Positions 9,602 to 17,607 of a stretch of 64,000 bases of DNA are shown here, piece after piece. Source of the stretch: Oleiphilus sp. (lineage in GTDB: Bacteria > Pseudomonadota > Gammaproteobacteria > Pseudomonadales > Oleiphilaceae). Position 1 is the first letter of the stretch. The number at the start of each line of letters is the position of its first letter. A program made the position numbers and the translations under genes. The stretch lies in assembly GCA_006212045.1 (NCBI GenBank), contig PZPK01000005.1, positions 1-64,000 on the forward strand, written 5' to 3'. The notes below the pieces were generated by a model that worked only from the letters and a program-made list of their open reading frames with translations, had not been told where the DNA came from and did not search any database.

Positions 9602-9772
9602 TCAGCGCGCGCCGCTGATCCAGTCCATTTGGGCTTCGCGCACGAATGCTTTGATCCAAACGGCCTGAAAAGGCGATTTCTGTCGGTAGGGACAACTCTT
9701 GATACCGGAACCGGCCCGGGCCTGCTCGATGGCATGCCGCCTGACAGATTCTGCTGAATTTTCACGCCTCAT
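9602..9772 (-). CDS. Candidate ribosome modulation factor (RMF)-like small protein, 56 aa, absent from the ORF track
   Basis: Manual translation: MRRENSAESVRRHAIEQARAGSGIKSCPYRQKSPFQAVWIKAFVREAQMDWISGAR*; RMF-like 'A..QA.AG....CPY.......W...F.REA'. Confidence 0.55.
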   Translation of the reverse strand: MRRENSAESVRRHAIEQARAGSGIKSCPYRQKSPFQAVWIKAFVREAQMDWISGAR

Positions 9773-9929
9773 TTATGTACCTCAACTGAACTTCGTATCT
9801 TTTCAGTTAAGCCACAGTTCGCATATTTCTCAAGGCCCGCGCAAATAAAATCAGGGCTGGAATATTTTTGTTGATCTGCTTGTGATTCCAGCACGTAAAA
9901 CACTTAGAACATTCAAACTGAAGCAAGGT

Positions 9930-11255
9930 ATGGCCCAACAGAGTCTTTACTGGTTCACCCAGGATCTGCGTATTCAGGACAATCAGGCGCTGCTGGCCGC
10001 GCAGGCAAGCCATTCGCTGATCTGTGTCTACCCCCGATGGTTCAAAGCCCAACGCTGGCAGCATGCACCTCTGGGCATGCATCGATGGATCTTCCTGCAG
10101 GAATGCCTGAGTGATCTCGCCGAGTCTCTGCGGGGTCTTGGCCAGAGATTGCACATTTTTTACGGTCAACCCGAGGACATCATCCCGAAGCTCTGTCACA
10201 CCTACGACATCAATCATTTACTCTGCACACGGCTTGTCGGCAGTGATGAAAAAGCGATTCTTGATACGATTCGGGTGCGCGCACCTCAAACCTGTATTGA
10301 GCAGTGCGACCAGTACACCCTGTTTTCTCTTTCTGAACTTCCGATTCGACTGAAAGACTGGCCAAAGCAATATACGCCTTTTCGCAAACTTGCCGAAGCC
10401 TGGCCGGTTGCAGATGCCCTGCCCGCGCCCGAGACCTTGCCGGCAATGCCCAAACTCTTCGCATTGCCTGCGATTGAGCGACCGGACTGGGTGCCTGCAC
10501 CACGTCATACGCGCTGCAACTTCTATGGCGGAGAACGCGCGGCACAGGGCCAGCTGGATCATTATTTTTCAGGCCAGCTGCCCCAACACTACAAAGAGGT
10601 GCGTAATGCGCTGGAAGGCTGGGACAACAGCAGCAAGTTTTCACCCTGGCTGAATCAGGGCTGCCTGTCTTCGCGCCAGATCACGAGCCGTCTCAGACAA
10701 TACGAACATGACCAAGCAGCCAACGACTCTACCCATTGGCTTTACCTTGAACTGCTCTGGCGGGAGTACTTTCAATGGCTGCATCACAGAATCGGATCCC
10801 GGCTTTTCCTGTTCAAAGGTTTGGCAAAAACCGCACCACTCACCAGTTACTATGCCGAGCGCTTTCAAAAATGGTGTGATGGCCAGACACCCTATGCGCT
10901 GGTCAATGCCTGCGCAAAAGAACTCAAACAGACCGGCTATGTCAGTAATCGTGGGCGACAGATTCTTGCCAGCTGTCTTGTCAATGAGCTGAGTGTGGAC
11001 TGGCGCTATGGCGCGGCATGGTTTGAGCATCAATTGGTAGACTACGATGTCGCGGTAAACTGGGGCAATTGGCAGTACATTGCAGGCGTCGGTGTGGACC
11101 CGCGTGGCGGCAGACACTTCGATATTGAGAAGCAGACTTCTCTGTATGACTCTGAAGGACACTATCGCAGATTCTGGGGCGCTCAAGCGCATGCCCAACT
11201 GGACTCCGTCGATGCAGCCGACTGGCCCATCGTGCCGGGCGCGCATGGGGATTGA
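9930..11255 (+). CDS. Cryptochrome/photolyase, DASH family
   Basis: Photolyase N-domain 'LYWFTQDLRIQDNQAL' and C-domain 'LLWREYFQWLHHRIGSRLFLFKG', 'NWGNWQYIAGVGVDPRGGRHFDIEKQ'; start set at the internal Met. Confidence 0.92.
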   Translation: MAQQSLYWFTQDLRIQDNQALLAAQASHSLICVYPRWFKAQRWQHAPLGMHRWIFLQECLSDLAESLRGLGQRLHIFYGQPEDIIPKLCHTYDINHLLCTRLVGSDEKAILDTIRVRAPQTCIEQCDQYTLFSLSELPIRLKDWPKQYTPFRKLAEAWPVADALPAPETLPAMPKLFALPAIERPDWVPAPRHTRCNFYGGERAAQGQLDHYFSGQLPQHYKEVRNALEGWDNSSKFSPWLNQGCLSSRQITSRLRQYEHDQAANDSTHWLYLELLWREYFQWLHHRIGSRLFLFKGLAKTAPLTSYYAERFQKWCDGQTPYALVNACAKELKQTGYVSNRGRQILASCLVNELSVDWRYGAAWFEHQLVDYDVAVNWGNWQYIAGVGVDPRGGRHFDIEKQTSLYDSEGHYRRFWGAQAHAQLDSVDAADWPIVPGAHGD

Positions 11256-11257
11256 GT

Positions 11258-11425
11258 ATGCCTGAAAAGCGCACACTGGATTCCAAAATCTGTCCGGTGT
11301 GCCTGCGCCCGTTCAACTGGCGCAAAAAATGGGCCGCACAATGGGATCAGGTACGCTATTGCTCCGAGCGCTGCCGCCGACACAAATCAGACACAAGAAA
11401 AATATCACAGGAAAGGTCGCAATGA
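11258..11425 (+). CDS. DUF2256 zinc-finger-like small protein, 55 aa, absent from the ORF track
   Basis: Manual translation: MPEKRTLDSKICPVCLRPFNWRKKWAAQWDQVRYCSERCRRHKSDTRKISQERSQ*; CPVC...YCSERC cysteines; ATGA overlap with the next gene. Confidence 0.9.
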   Translation: MPEKRTLDSKICPVCLRPFNWRKKWAAQWDQVRYCSERCRRHKSDTRKISQERSQ

Positions 11426-12999
11426 ACCGCAATGAAGACCCGCATCATCCCCCAGTCAAACGCCTGAGACTGGTTCTGGGTGATCAACTGAATCAGGCAC
11501 ATCACTGGTATCAGGAAACAGATGCGAACGTGGTCTATCTGATCGCGGAACTCAAGCAGGAAGCGGTGTACGTCAAACATCATGTTCAGAAAGTCTGTGC
11601 CTTTTTTGCGGCCATGGCGCAGTTCGCAAAATGGCTCGAAGATCAGGGCCATGAAGTGCATTACCTGACGCTTGATGAGTCCGCCCGGTATCAGGACTTG
11701 CCAGCCCTGCTCACGGCGAGCATCGCCCAACATGGCGCGCAGGGCTTTGAGTATCAGCGCCCCGACGAGTATCGCCTGCGCGAACAGCTTTCAGACTTCT
11801 GCACGCAATTGGAGATTCCCTCGCAGGAAAGTGACACGGAGCACTTTCTACTGCCGTTTGAGGCGCTTGGCCAGTACTTCGAGCCGAACAAACATGTCCG
11901 CATGGAAAGCTTCTATCGCAAGATGCGCGTGCGCTGCCGGGTTCTGGTCGAGAATAATGAGCCGCTTGGGGGGCGCTGGAATTTTGATGCCGAGAACAGG
12001 GAGGCGCTGAAGCCGGACGACCTGAAAGATATTCCGGCCCCGCTCTGCTTCGAAAACGACATCAGCGACATTCTGGATCGGCTATCGAGACATGAAATCA
12101 CAACAATAGGCCGCAGTTCGCGCGCCTGTCTGTGGCCCATCAACCGTGAACAGAGCCTCGCACTGCTGGATTATTTCTGCCAAAACCAACTGCCGCTTTT
12201 TGGCCGGTTTCAGGACGCCATGACCTGCCATTCAGAACATCAGTGGAGTCTGTATCATTCGCGCCTCAGCTTCGCCATGAATGCCAAGATTCTGAGTCCG
12301 GCCGAAGTGATCGACGCAGCGCTGGATACCTATCACGAGGCAAACGGCGCGATCGGTCTGGCACAGATCGAAGGCTTTGTGCGACAAATACTCGGCTGGC
12401 GCGAATACGTCCGGGGCATGTACTGGGCCAACATGCCGGACTATGCCAGCCAGAATACCTTGCAGGCCGGGGCAACCCTGCCCGATTGGTTCTGGACCGG
12501 GGAAACCCGCATGCGCTGCCTGAACGAAGCAATCACCCAGTCACTCGACTATGCCTATGCCCACCATATTCAGCGCCTGATGATTACCGGCAATTTTGCC
12601 CTGCTGGCCGGCATTGATCCGGCCCAGGTCGACGCCTGGTATCTAGGTATTTATATTGACGCGATCGAATGGGTAGAGCTGCCAAACACACGCAGTATGG
12701 CCTTGTTTGCTGACGGTGGCTGGATCGCGACCAAGCCCTATGCTGCCAGCGGCAATTATGTCAACAAGATGAGCGACTACTGCAAGTCGTGTGAATATTC
12801 TGTCAAAGACAAAACCGGTGATGATGCCTGTCCTTTAAACAGCCTTTACTGGCACTTTATCGACCGCAACGCTCACCGATTAAAGGGCAACCCGCGTACG
12901 GCCTTCCCGATGAAAAACTGGGAAAAACAAAGCGACGAAAACCGGCAGGCAATACGTGCAAAAGCCGAGCAAGTGATCGATAATCTGAACGTGCTTTAA
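11422..12999 (+). CDS. FeS-type cryptochrome/photolyase-related protein (bacterial (6-4) photolyase class)
   Basis: 'RLVLGDQLNQAHHW' start; C-terminal 'YCKSCEYSVKDKTGDDACPLNSLYWHF' Fe-S cysteines; start overlaps the DUF2256 stop. Confidence 0.93.
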   Translation: MNRNEDPHHPPVKRLRLVLGDQLNQAHHWYQETDANVVYLIAELKQEAVYVKHHVQKVCAFFAAMAQFAKWLEDQGHEVHYLTLDESARYQDLPALLTASIAQHGAQGFEYQRPDEYRLREQLSDFCTQLEIPSQESDTEHFLLPFEALGQYFEPNKHVRMESFYRKMRVRCRVLVENNEPLGGRWNFDAENREALKPDDLKDIPAPLCFENDISDILDRLSRHEITTIGRSSRACLWPINREQSLALLDYFCQNQLPLFGRFQDAMTCHSEHQWSLYHSRLSFAMNAKILSPAEVIDAALDTYHEANGAIGLAQIEGFVRQILGWREYVRGMYWANMPDYASQNTLQAGATLPDWFWTGETRMRCLNEAITQSLDYAYAHHIQRLMITGNFALLAGIDPAQVDAWYLGIYIDAIEWVELPNTRSMALFADGGWIATKPYAASGNYVNKMSDYCKSCEYSVKDKTGDDACPLNSLYWHFIDRNAHRLKGNPRTAFPMKNWEKQSDENRQAIRAKAEQVIDNLNVL

Positions 13000-13006
13000 G
13001 CCCTGC

Positions 13007-13960
13007 TTAAAGCACGTGAATCTCTCCGGTGTCGCGGTGTTTTCGTAGGTAAGACAGGACGATTCGGTATTCATCCAGATCCAGCAAACGCGCATGTGCT
13101 GTTTCCTTGCCGCCTTTGGATGATTTCCGCGTTTCACTGGCCAGTAACCGGGCATCTGCAAGGCTCGTTGCCTCCCCGCACAGAAACCACCTGTCAACGA
13201 CACAATAAGATTGGTTCTGCACTTGCCGGGCCTTCTTTTTGTGGGTGTCAGGCAGCGCGATTTCGATTGCGACGGCGCCCTCGAATGGCCAGTGAATGTC
13301 AACCCTGTCGTTCAGCGCCTGCACAAGTCGCTGGTCATGCGACTCAGGCGATTCACGATTGACACAGACACCACCGCAGCGTTTGAGCTGATGGGCAAAA
13401 CAGGGCCCTTTGTTACGACGATCCAGCCCCATGCGCCGCTCACACAAGCCCTGCTCCCTGACAAGTTTCTTCAGCCCTTCTACCGCCTTGAAACGGTTTC
13501 GATAGAGACCATACTGCGCTACTCCGTCAACCGGCGGCCAAACATGGCTTGCCAGTTGAGGCTCAGGGTGTCTGGGAAAGCAAAACTGCCAACTCAACAA
13601 ATCTACCTTTCGGCGTAAACGTCTGTTATATAGCGGTTTTTTCTCTTTTATCTCACGGCTTTCGAGTAACAGGGCGCTCAGTTCGCCGCCTGTCACAATG
13701 GCCACAATCTGATTGGCAGATGTCACCAGTCTGTGCTCTTTCGGATCCGATTTAATGGCATAGCAGTGTGACAGTACACGCGCTTTAATATCGATACTTT
13801 TTCCGACATACAGCAGCGTCTCGTCACGGTAAAAATAGTAAACGCCCGGTAGATTCGGCAGGCGTGCAATGTCTTGCTTAAGATGATCCATAATCTCAGA
13901 AAATGCTTCTCTGTATGTCTCCTTACTTACGTCAATGTTTGGATATAAGCTCACTTTCAT
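13007..13960 (-). CDS. cho: Excinuclease Cho-like GIY-YIG endonuclease
   Basis: 'LPNLPGVYYFYRDETLLYVGKSIDIKARVLSH' GIY-YIG and Cho-like cysteine motif 'GPCFAHQLKRCGGVCVNRE'. Confidence 0.9.
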   Translation of the reverse strand: MKVSLYPNIDVSKETYREAFSEIMDHLKQDIARLPNLPGVYYFYRDETLLYVGKSIDIKARVLSHCYAIKSDPKEHRLVTSANQIVAIVTGGELSALLLESREIKEKKPLYNRRLRRKVDLLSWQFCFPRHPEPQLASHVWPPVDGVAQYGLYRNRFKAVEGLKKLVREQGLCERRMGLDRRNKGPCFAHQLKRCGGVCVNRESPESHDQRLVQALNDRVDIHWPFEGAVAIEIALPDTHKKKARQVQNQSYCVVDRWFLCGEATSLADARLLASETRKSSKGGKETAHARLLDLDEYRIVLSYLRKHRDTGEIHVL

Positions 13961-14042
13961 CGCAAAAATATCTTCACCTTTTTAAGGCAACACGCTTTTT
14001 TTTGTGAACCACTTCACGCAAAATAGTCCGGTTCCAAAGCGG

Positions 14043-14088
14043 GTTAAGGGGAGCACAGCGTGCTGTGTTGTCCTTAACTCTTTTAAGG
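14043..14088 (+). promoter_or_regulatory. Candidate structured leader of ndh with alternative hairpins
   Basis: GTTAAGG(14043-14049) pairs with CCTTAAC(14072-14078) around CACAGC/GCTGTG; alternatively CCTTAA(14072-14077) pairs with TTAAGG(14083-14088) covering the SD. Confidence 0.45.
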
Positions 14089-14097
14089 AAGCACATC

Positions 14098-15393
14098 ATG
14101 TCAACACACATTGTCATCATTGGAGGCGGCGCAGGCGGACTGGTACTGGCAACGAAATTGGGAAACACGCTCGGTAAGCGCGGGCAGGCAAAAATAACCC
14201 TGGTGGATGCGGAGCCCACACATTTGTGGAAGCCTCGCCTGCACGAAGTTGCCGCAGGCGTCATCGACTCTCATGTCGATGAACTGGCCTATGCCGCGCA
14301 CGCGAGACAGCATCACTTTCACTTTGTACTGGGCAGGCTTCAGAATCTCGATCGTCAGGGTCAAAGCGTCACGCTGGCAGCGCACATGCTGGACGGCGAC
14401 GAGATCATTCCGGAAAGGACGCTGCAATACGATACCCTGGTGCTCGCTCTGGGTAGCCAGACCAACGATTTTGGTACCGAAGGCGCTCGTGAGCACTGTA
14501 TTTTTCTGGACCAGCGCCAGGCTGCAGAAAAGTTGCGCCGCGAATTCCTGAATACCTATCTGAAAGCCTCGGCCAACGAAACCTCCGGTGAGCATGCCTT
14601 TGACATCGCCATTATCGGCGCCGGCGCGACTGGCGTCGAGCTGGCGGCAGAACTCGACCATGCAGCAGACGCGCTCTATCTCTATGGTCTGGACAGCATT
14701 CAACCCGAAAATGTCACGATTACGATTATCGAAGCGGCAGAGCGGGTGATGCCAGCCCTGTTGCCCAAAGCGTCCGAAGCCATCGAAAAGCAACTACGCA
14801 GCATGAATATCCAGGTGCTATGCAACGAACGCGTCACCCGTGTTGGCGCAGATGGCGTTGACACCGAAAGCGGTAAACATATCCCGGCACGCTTGAAGGT
14901 CTGGTCTGCCGGGGTCAAGGCCTCTCCGCTATTGCAACAGCTGGACGGTTTAAGCACTAACCGCATTCACCAGATCAAGGTGGATACCCGGTTACGCAGT
15001 CTGGATGACAGCCGTATCTACGCGCTGGGGGATTGCGCCGAATGTATCCCGGCTGGCGCCGAAACAGCCCTGCCACCACGTGCACAAGTTGCGGCACAAC
15101 AAGCCGACTACCTCGCCCGCTCATTGATTCGGGAACACCGGGGCAAGCGCAGCAAGGATTTCGTTTACAAGGATAAAGGCTCGTTGGTATCGCTCAGCAA
15201 AAGAGGAAGCGTCGGGCAATTAATGGGGAATTTAAGTGGCGATTTCACCTTCGAAGGCAAACTGGCACGATGGTTTTACATCATGCTCTATCGCCTGCAT
15301 CAGCGTTCTTTGCACGGCACTTTCAAAATGCTGCTTCTGATGCTGCGTGATCGCCTGAATAAACGCACCAATCCGACGATTAAACTGCATTAA
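14098..15393 (+). CDS. ndh: Type II NADH dehydrogenase (NAD(P)/FAD-dependent oxidoreductase)
   Basis: 'HIVIIGGGAGGLVLATKLG', 'DIAIIGAGATGVELAAEL', 'YALGDCAE'. Confidence 0.92.
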   Translation: MSTHIVIIGGGAGGLVLATKLGNTLGKRGQAKITLVDAEPTHLWKPRLHEVAAGVIDSHVDELAYAAHARQHHFHFVLGRLQNLDRQGQSVTLAAHMLDGDEIIPERTLQYDTLVLALGSQTNDFGTEGAREHCIFLDQRQAAEKLRREFLNTYLKASANETSGEHAFDIAIIGAGATGVELAAELDHAADALYLYGLDSIQPENVTITIIEAAERVMPALLPKASEAIEKQLRSMNIQVLCNERVTRVGADGVDTESGKHIPARLKVWSAGVKASPLLQQLDGLSTNRIHQIKVDTRLRSLDDSRIYALGDCAECIPAGAETALPPRAQVAAQQADYLARSLIREHRGKRSKDFVYKDKGSLVSLSKRGSVGQLMGNLSGDFTFEGKLARWFYIMLYRLHQRSLHGTFKMLLLMLRDRLNKRTNPTIKLH

Positions 15394-15697
15394 ATGGAGA
15401 GAGCTCGGTGTACCAAACATTTGAGCCACCGGGCTTCAGCACTTGAAGGAGTTGTTTTACATTTTTCCGAAGACGCCAAAGTCATATAGCGCTGCAGCAT
15501 CTTCCTAAGATGCGTTTCTACTGTGACCTCTCCCCCGTTATTAGAACCATGACCTTGATGAGATTTCCAGCATTGAGGTCTCCTGAAATTATTAAATGAA
15601 ACGACTTATTGATGCGAGGTCAGGGCTTAATTAAAGTATAAGAAAGCATTCATATGTTTGCAGCCGACCTATCTAATTAAGAGATATAAGAGGTTTG

Positions 15698-16285
15698 CTA
15701 CGACCTAACAAACTTAAGCAGCAACGAGTAATCATGATTATCTGCAACATATAATGCTTCTAGATATCTCTTCCTTGTCTCACCGGCATCAACAAGATTG
15801 TTGCTTCCCCAGCTAAAGCGCTCTTGACCTAGAGAGACCAACAATGCATCCCCTGCTATACGTGAGTGTCGGCCATTACCGTTCGGAAATGGATGAATTT
15901 TAACGAGGCGATGAGCAAAGCGTGCAGCGATCTCGTCTGGTTCATAACTACCGTACTTGACCCAACATTTACAGTCATCGATTAAATTGCGTAGATCTAT
16001 CGCGATCTGAACTGGATCAACACCGATGTTTCGTTCTGTCTTCCTAAATTGTCCCGCCCACTTCCAGACATCTCCAAGCATTTTTTTGTGAAGGTCTTTC
16101 AGAAATTTTTCAGATAATACATCCCTGTTTCTTAGAAAGGTCCACTCTTCTGCTTTCAAAATGTTGCGCTGTTCCGCCTCATTAAGCTCTGAGCGTATTG
16201 ATATATATGATGGGATGAGTTCTAACTTTTCTTCTTCCGTTAAAGGTGTCGAAGCTTCATCTTCTTCTATCAATGGATCACTCAT
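15698..16285 (-). CDS. Mobile mystery protein B, Fic/DOC family
   Basis: Fic motif 'HPFPNGNGRHSR' in 195 aa ORF, overlapping the stop of an HTH partner. Confidence 0.9.
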   Translation of the reverse strand: MSDPLIEEDEASTPLTEEEKLELIPSYISIRSELNEAEQRNILKAEEWTFLRNRDVLSEKFLKDLHKKMLGDVWKWAGQFRKTERNIGVDPVQIAIDLRNLIDDCKCWVKYGSYEPDEIAARFAHRLVKIHPFPNGNGRHSRIAGDALLVSLGQERFSWGSNNLVDAGETRKRYLEALYVADNHDYSLLLKFVRS

Positions 16286-16752
16286 TCATCTTCCTTCCAA
16301 ATATTTGAACCGGCCTTCTCTAGAATTTTGCGAACCATCAGCTCAAATTGGACCTGCTCATCTTCATCCAGTACTGATTGTGCTTCCAGTGCCATATTGT
16401 GTCCCGTTACGGCTAGTTTCTTCTTAGCCAGGATTCTAGCTCTCTCTTCAACCAATTCGGTTAGCGGCCTTCTTGGAACCAAGGTATAGACCAACTTGCA
16501 ATCCATAGCATTCGCAGCTCGCTCTAGAGTACCCAAAGTTATGGACCCCATGTTCTCAGACTTCTCAATATCTACGATACGAGGCTGGCTTACCCCCATT
16601 CGTTTTCCTAGCTGTTTAGTAGTAAGCCCCAAAGCTTCACGAATAGCCTTTATCCAACCTCGATGTGGCCTAGCAAACACTTCTAAATGTCTCGCAAGCT
16701 CTAAGCGTTTATCTAGCTGTTTTCTCGCGATAACTCTATCTTCTGCACGCAT
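16282..16752 (-). CDS. Mobile mystery protein A, HTH (Xre-like)
   Basis: 'IREALGLTTKQLGKRMGVSQPRIVDIEKSENMGSITLGTLERAANAMDCKLVYTLVP' followed by the Fic gene. Confidence 0.9.
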   Translation of the reverse strand: MRAEDRVIARKQLDKRLELARHLEVFARPHRGWIKAIREALGLTTKQLGKRMGVSQPRIVDIEKSENMGSITLGTLERAANAMDCKLVYTLVPRRPLTELVEERARILAKKKLAVTGHNMALEAQSVLDEDEQVQFELMVRKILEKAGSNIWKEDE

Positions 16753-16787
16753 ATTAATAACCGAAACACTATTAAATATATTACAAA

Positions 16788-16807
16788 TAATAACCTATAG
16801 GGTATTA
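16788..16807. promoter_or_regulatory. Candidate operator for the HTH/Fic pair
   Basis: 20-bp near-palindrome TAATAACC-TATA-GGGTATTA, 36 bp upstream of the HTH gene start. Confidence 0.45.
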
Positions 16808-17065
16808 GGTTCAACTTTTTATATAGCTTTTATATTATTTTTAATTTTTTAAATAATCTATTCATTATAGAAATTTGCTTAGGGACGCGCTTCTTTATAA
16901 ACCCTGAATCGCCTTCAGGCTCGCAAAGTGATACAGAAACTGAAAGAGGTTCTCAGCAACTTTTTATGTAAACATGTGAAAGCGAACACAAGCCAAAGCG
17001 CCTACATTCAAAATTAGACGCACTGGAGAACAAAAAGAAAATCTTGGTAAGCTATTGATTTTAAA

Positions 17066-17152
17066 TGGTGCCCGGGGCCGGAATCGAACCGGCACGACCC
17101 GAAGGTCGACAGATTTTAAGTCTGTTGCGTCTACCAATTTCGCCACCCGGGC
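17066..17152 (-). tRNA. tRNA-Leu (TAA), CCA encoded
   Basis: Minus strand GCCCGGGTGGCGAAATTGGTAGACGC...GACTTAAAATC...GGTTCGATTCCGGCCCCGGGCACCA. Confidence 0.95.
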
Positions 17153-17253
17153 TTTGGGGTGGGCTTCGGGTTGGGCTACATATGCCAGAATCATCGACAA
17201 GCTGTCGACGCAACCCTGCGGCAAGCTGCGCTTGCACTCTTTATTCCCTTGCG

Positions 17254-17352
17254 GTCGCTTCCGGCTCCTGCCTCTCGCGACACTTGTGCGTCCTGCACAT
17301 CGGTCGCTCTTGGACTTCCTGTCCCCGCGACACTTGTGCGTCCTGCACATCG
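17254..17352 (-). repeat. Two tandem ~50-nt structural repeats with AGGA-loop hairpins in the tRNA-Cys/tRNA-Leu spacer
   Basis: 27-nt CGATGTGCAGGACGCACAAGTGTCGCG at 17352->17326 and 17302->17276, each followed by a second AGGA-loop hairpin and GCGAC. Confidence 0.85.
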
Positions 17353-17375
17353 TCTACCAATTTCGCCACCCGGGC
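17351..17375 (-). repeat. 25-nt exact copy of the 5' end of the downstream tRNA-Leu
   Basis: GCCCGGGTGGCGAAATTGGTAGACG, identical to 17128-17152, same strand. Confidence 0.95.
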
Positions 17376-17407
17376 CGGGGGACTTTTACAACTGAGTGCT
17401 GGAAAAA

Positions 17408-17481
17408 TGGAGGCGCGAGCCGGAGTCGAACCGGCCTACGTGGATTTGCAATCCAGTGCATAACCGCTTTGCTATCGCGCC
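17408..17481 (-). tRNA. tRNA-Cys (GCA), CCA encoded
   Basis: Minus strand GGCGCGATAGCAAAGCGGTTATGCACTGGATTGCAAATCC...GGTTCGACTCCGGCTCGCGCCTCCA. Confidence 0.95.
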
Positions 17482-17535
17482 ATAACCTGTTTGGCAGTGA
17501 GTGCATCAACCCCGATTCTGGGGAGCGGGATTGCA

Positions 17536-17598
17536 GCAATCCAGTGCACTCTTTACCTTTTTGTCGGGCTATCGCCCTCGGCGCTTTGCTATCGCGCC
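17536..17598 (-). repeat. Interrupted partial copy of tRNA-Cys upstream of the intact gene
   Basis: GGCGCGATAGCAAAGC (17598->17583) and TGCACTGGATTGC (17548->17536) match tRNA-Cys exactly, separated by an inserted segment. Confidence 0.85.
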
Positions 17599-17607
17599 TG
17601 CACTCCC

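Noticed and set aside
13961-14042. Possible SOS box for cho
   Set aside because: No CTG-N10-CAG pattern found in the upstream region.
15394-15697. attL/attR pair for the mobile mystery islet
   Set aside because: No copy of the tRNA-Leu 3' end found on the far side; no integrase present.
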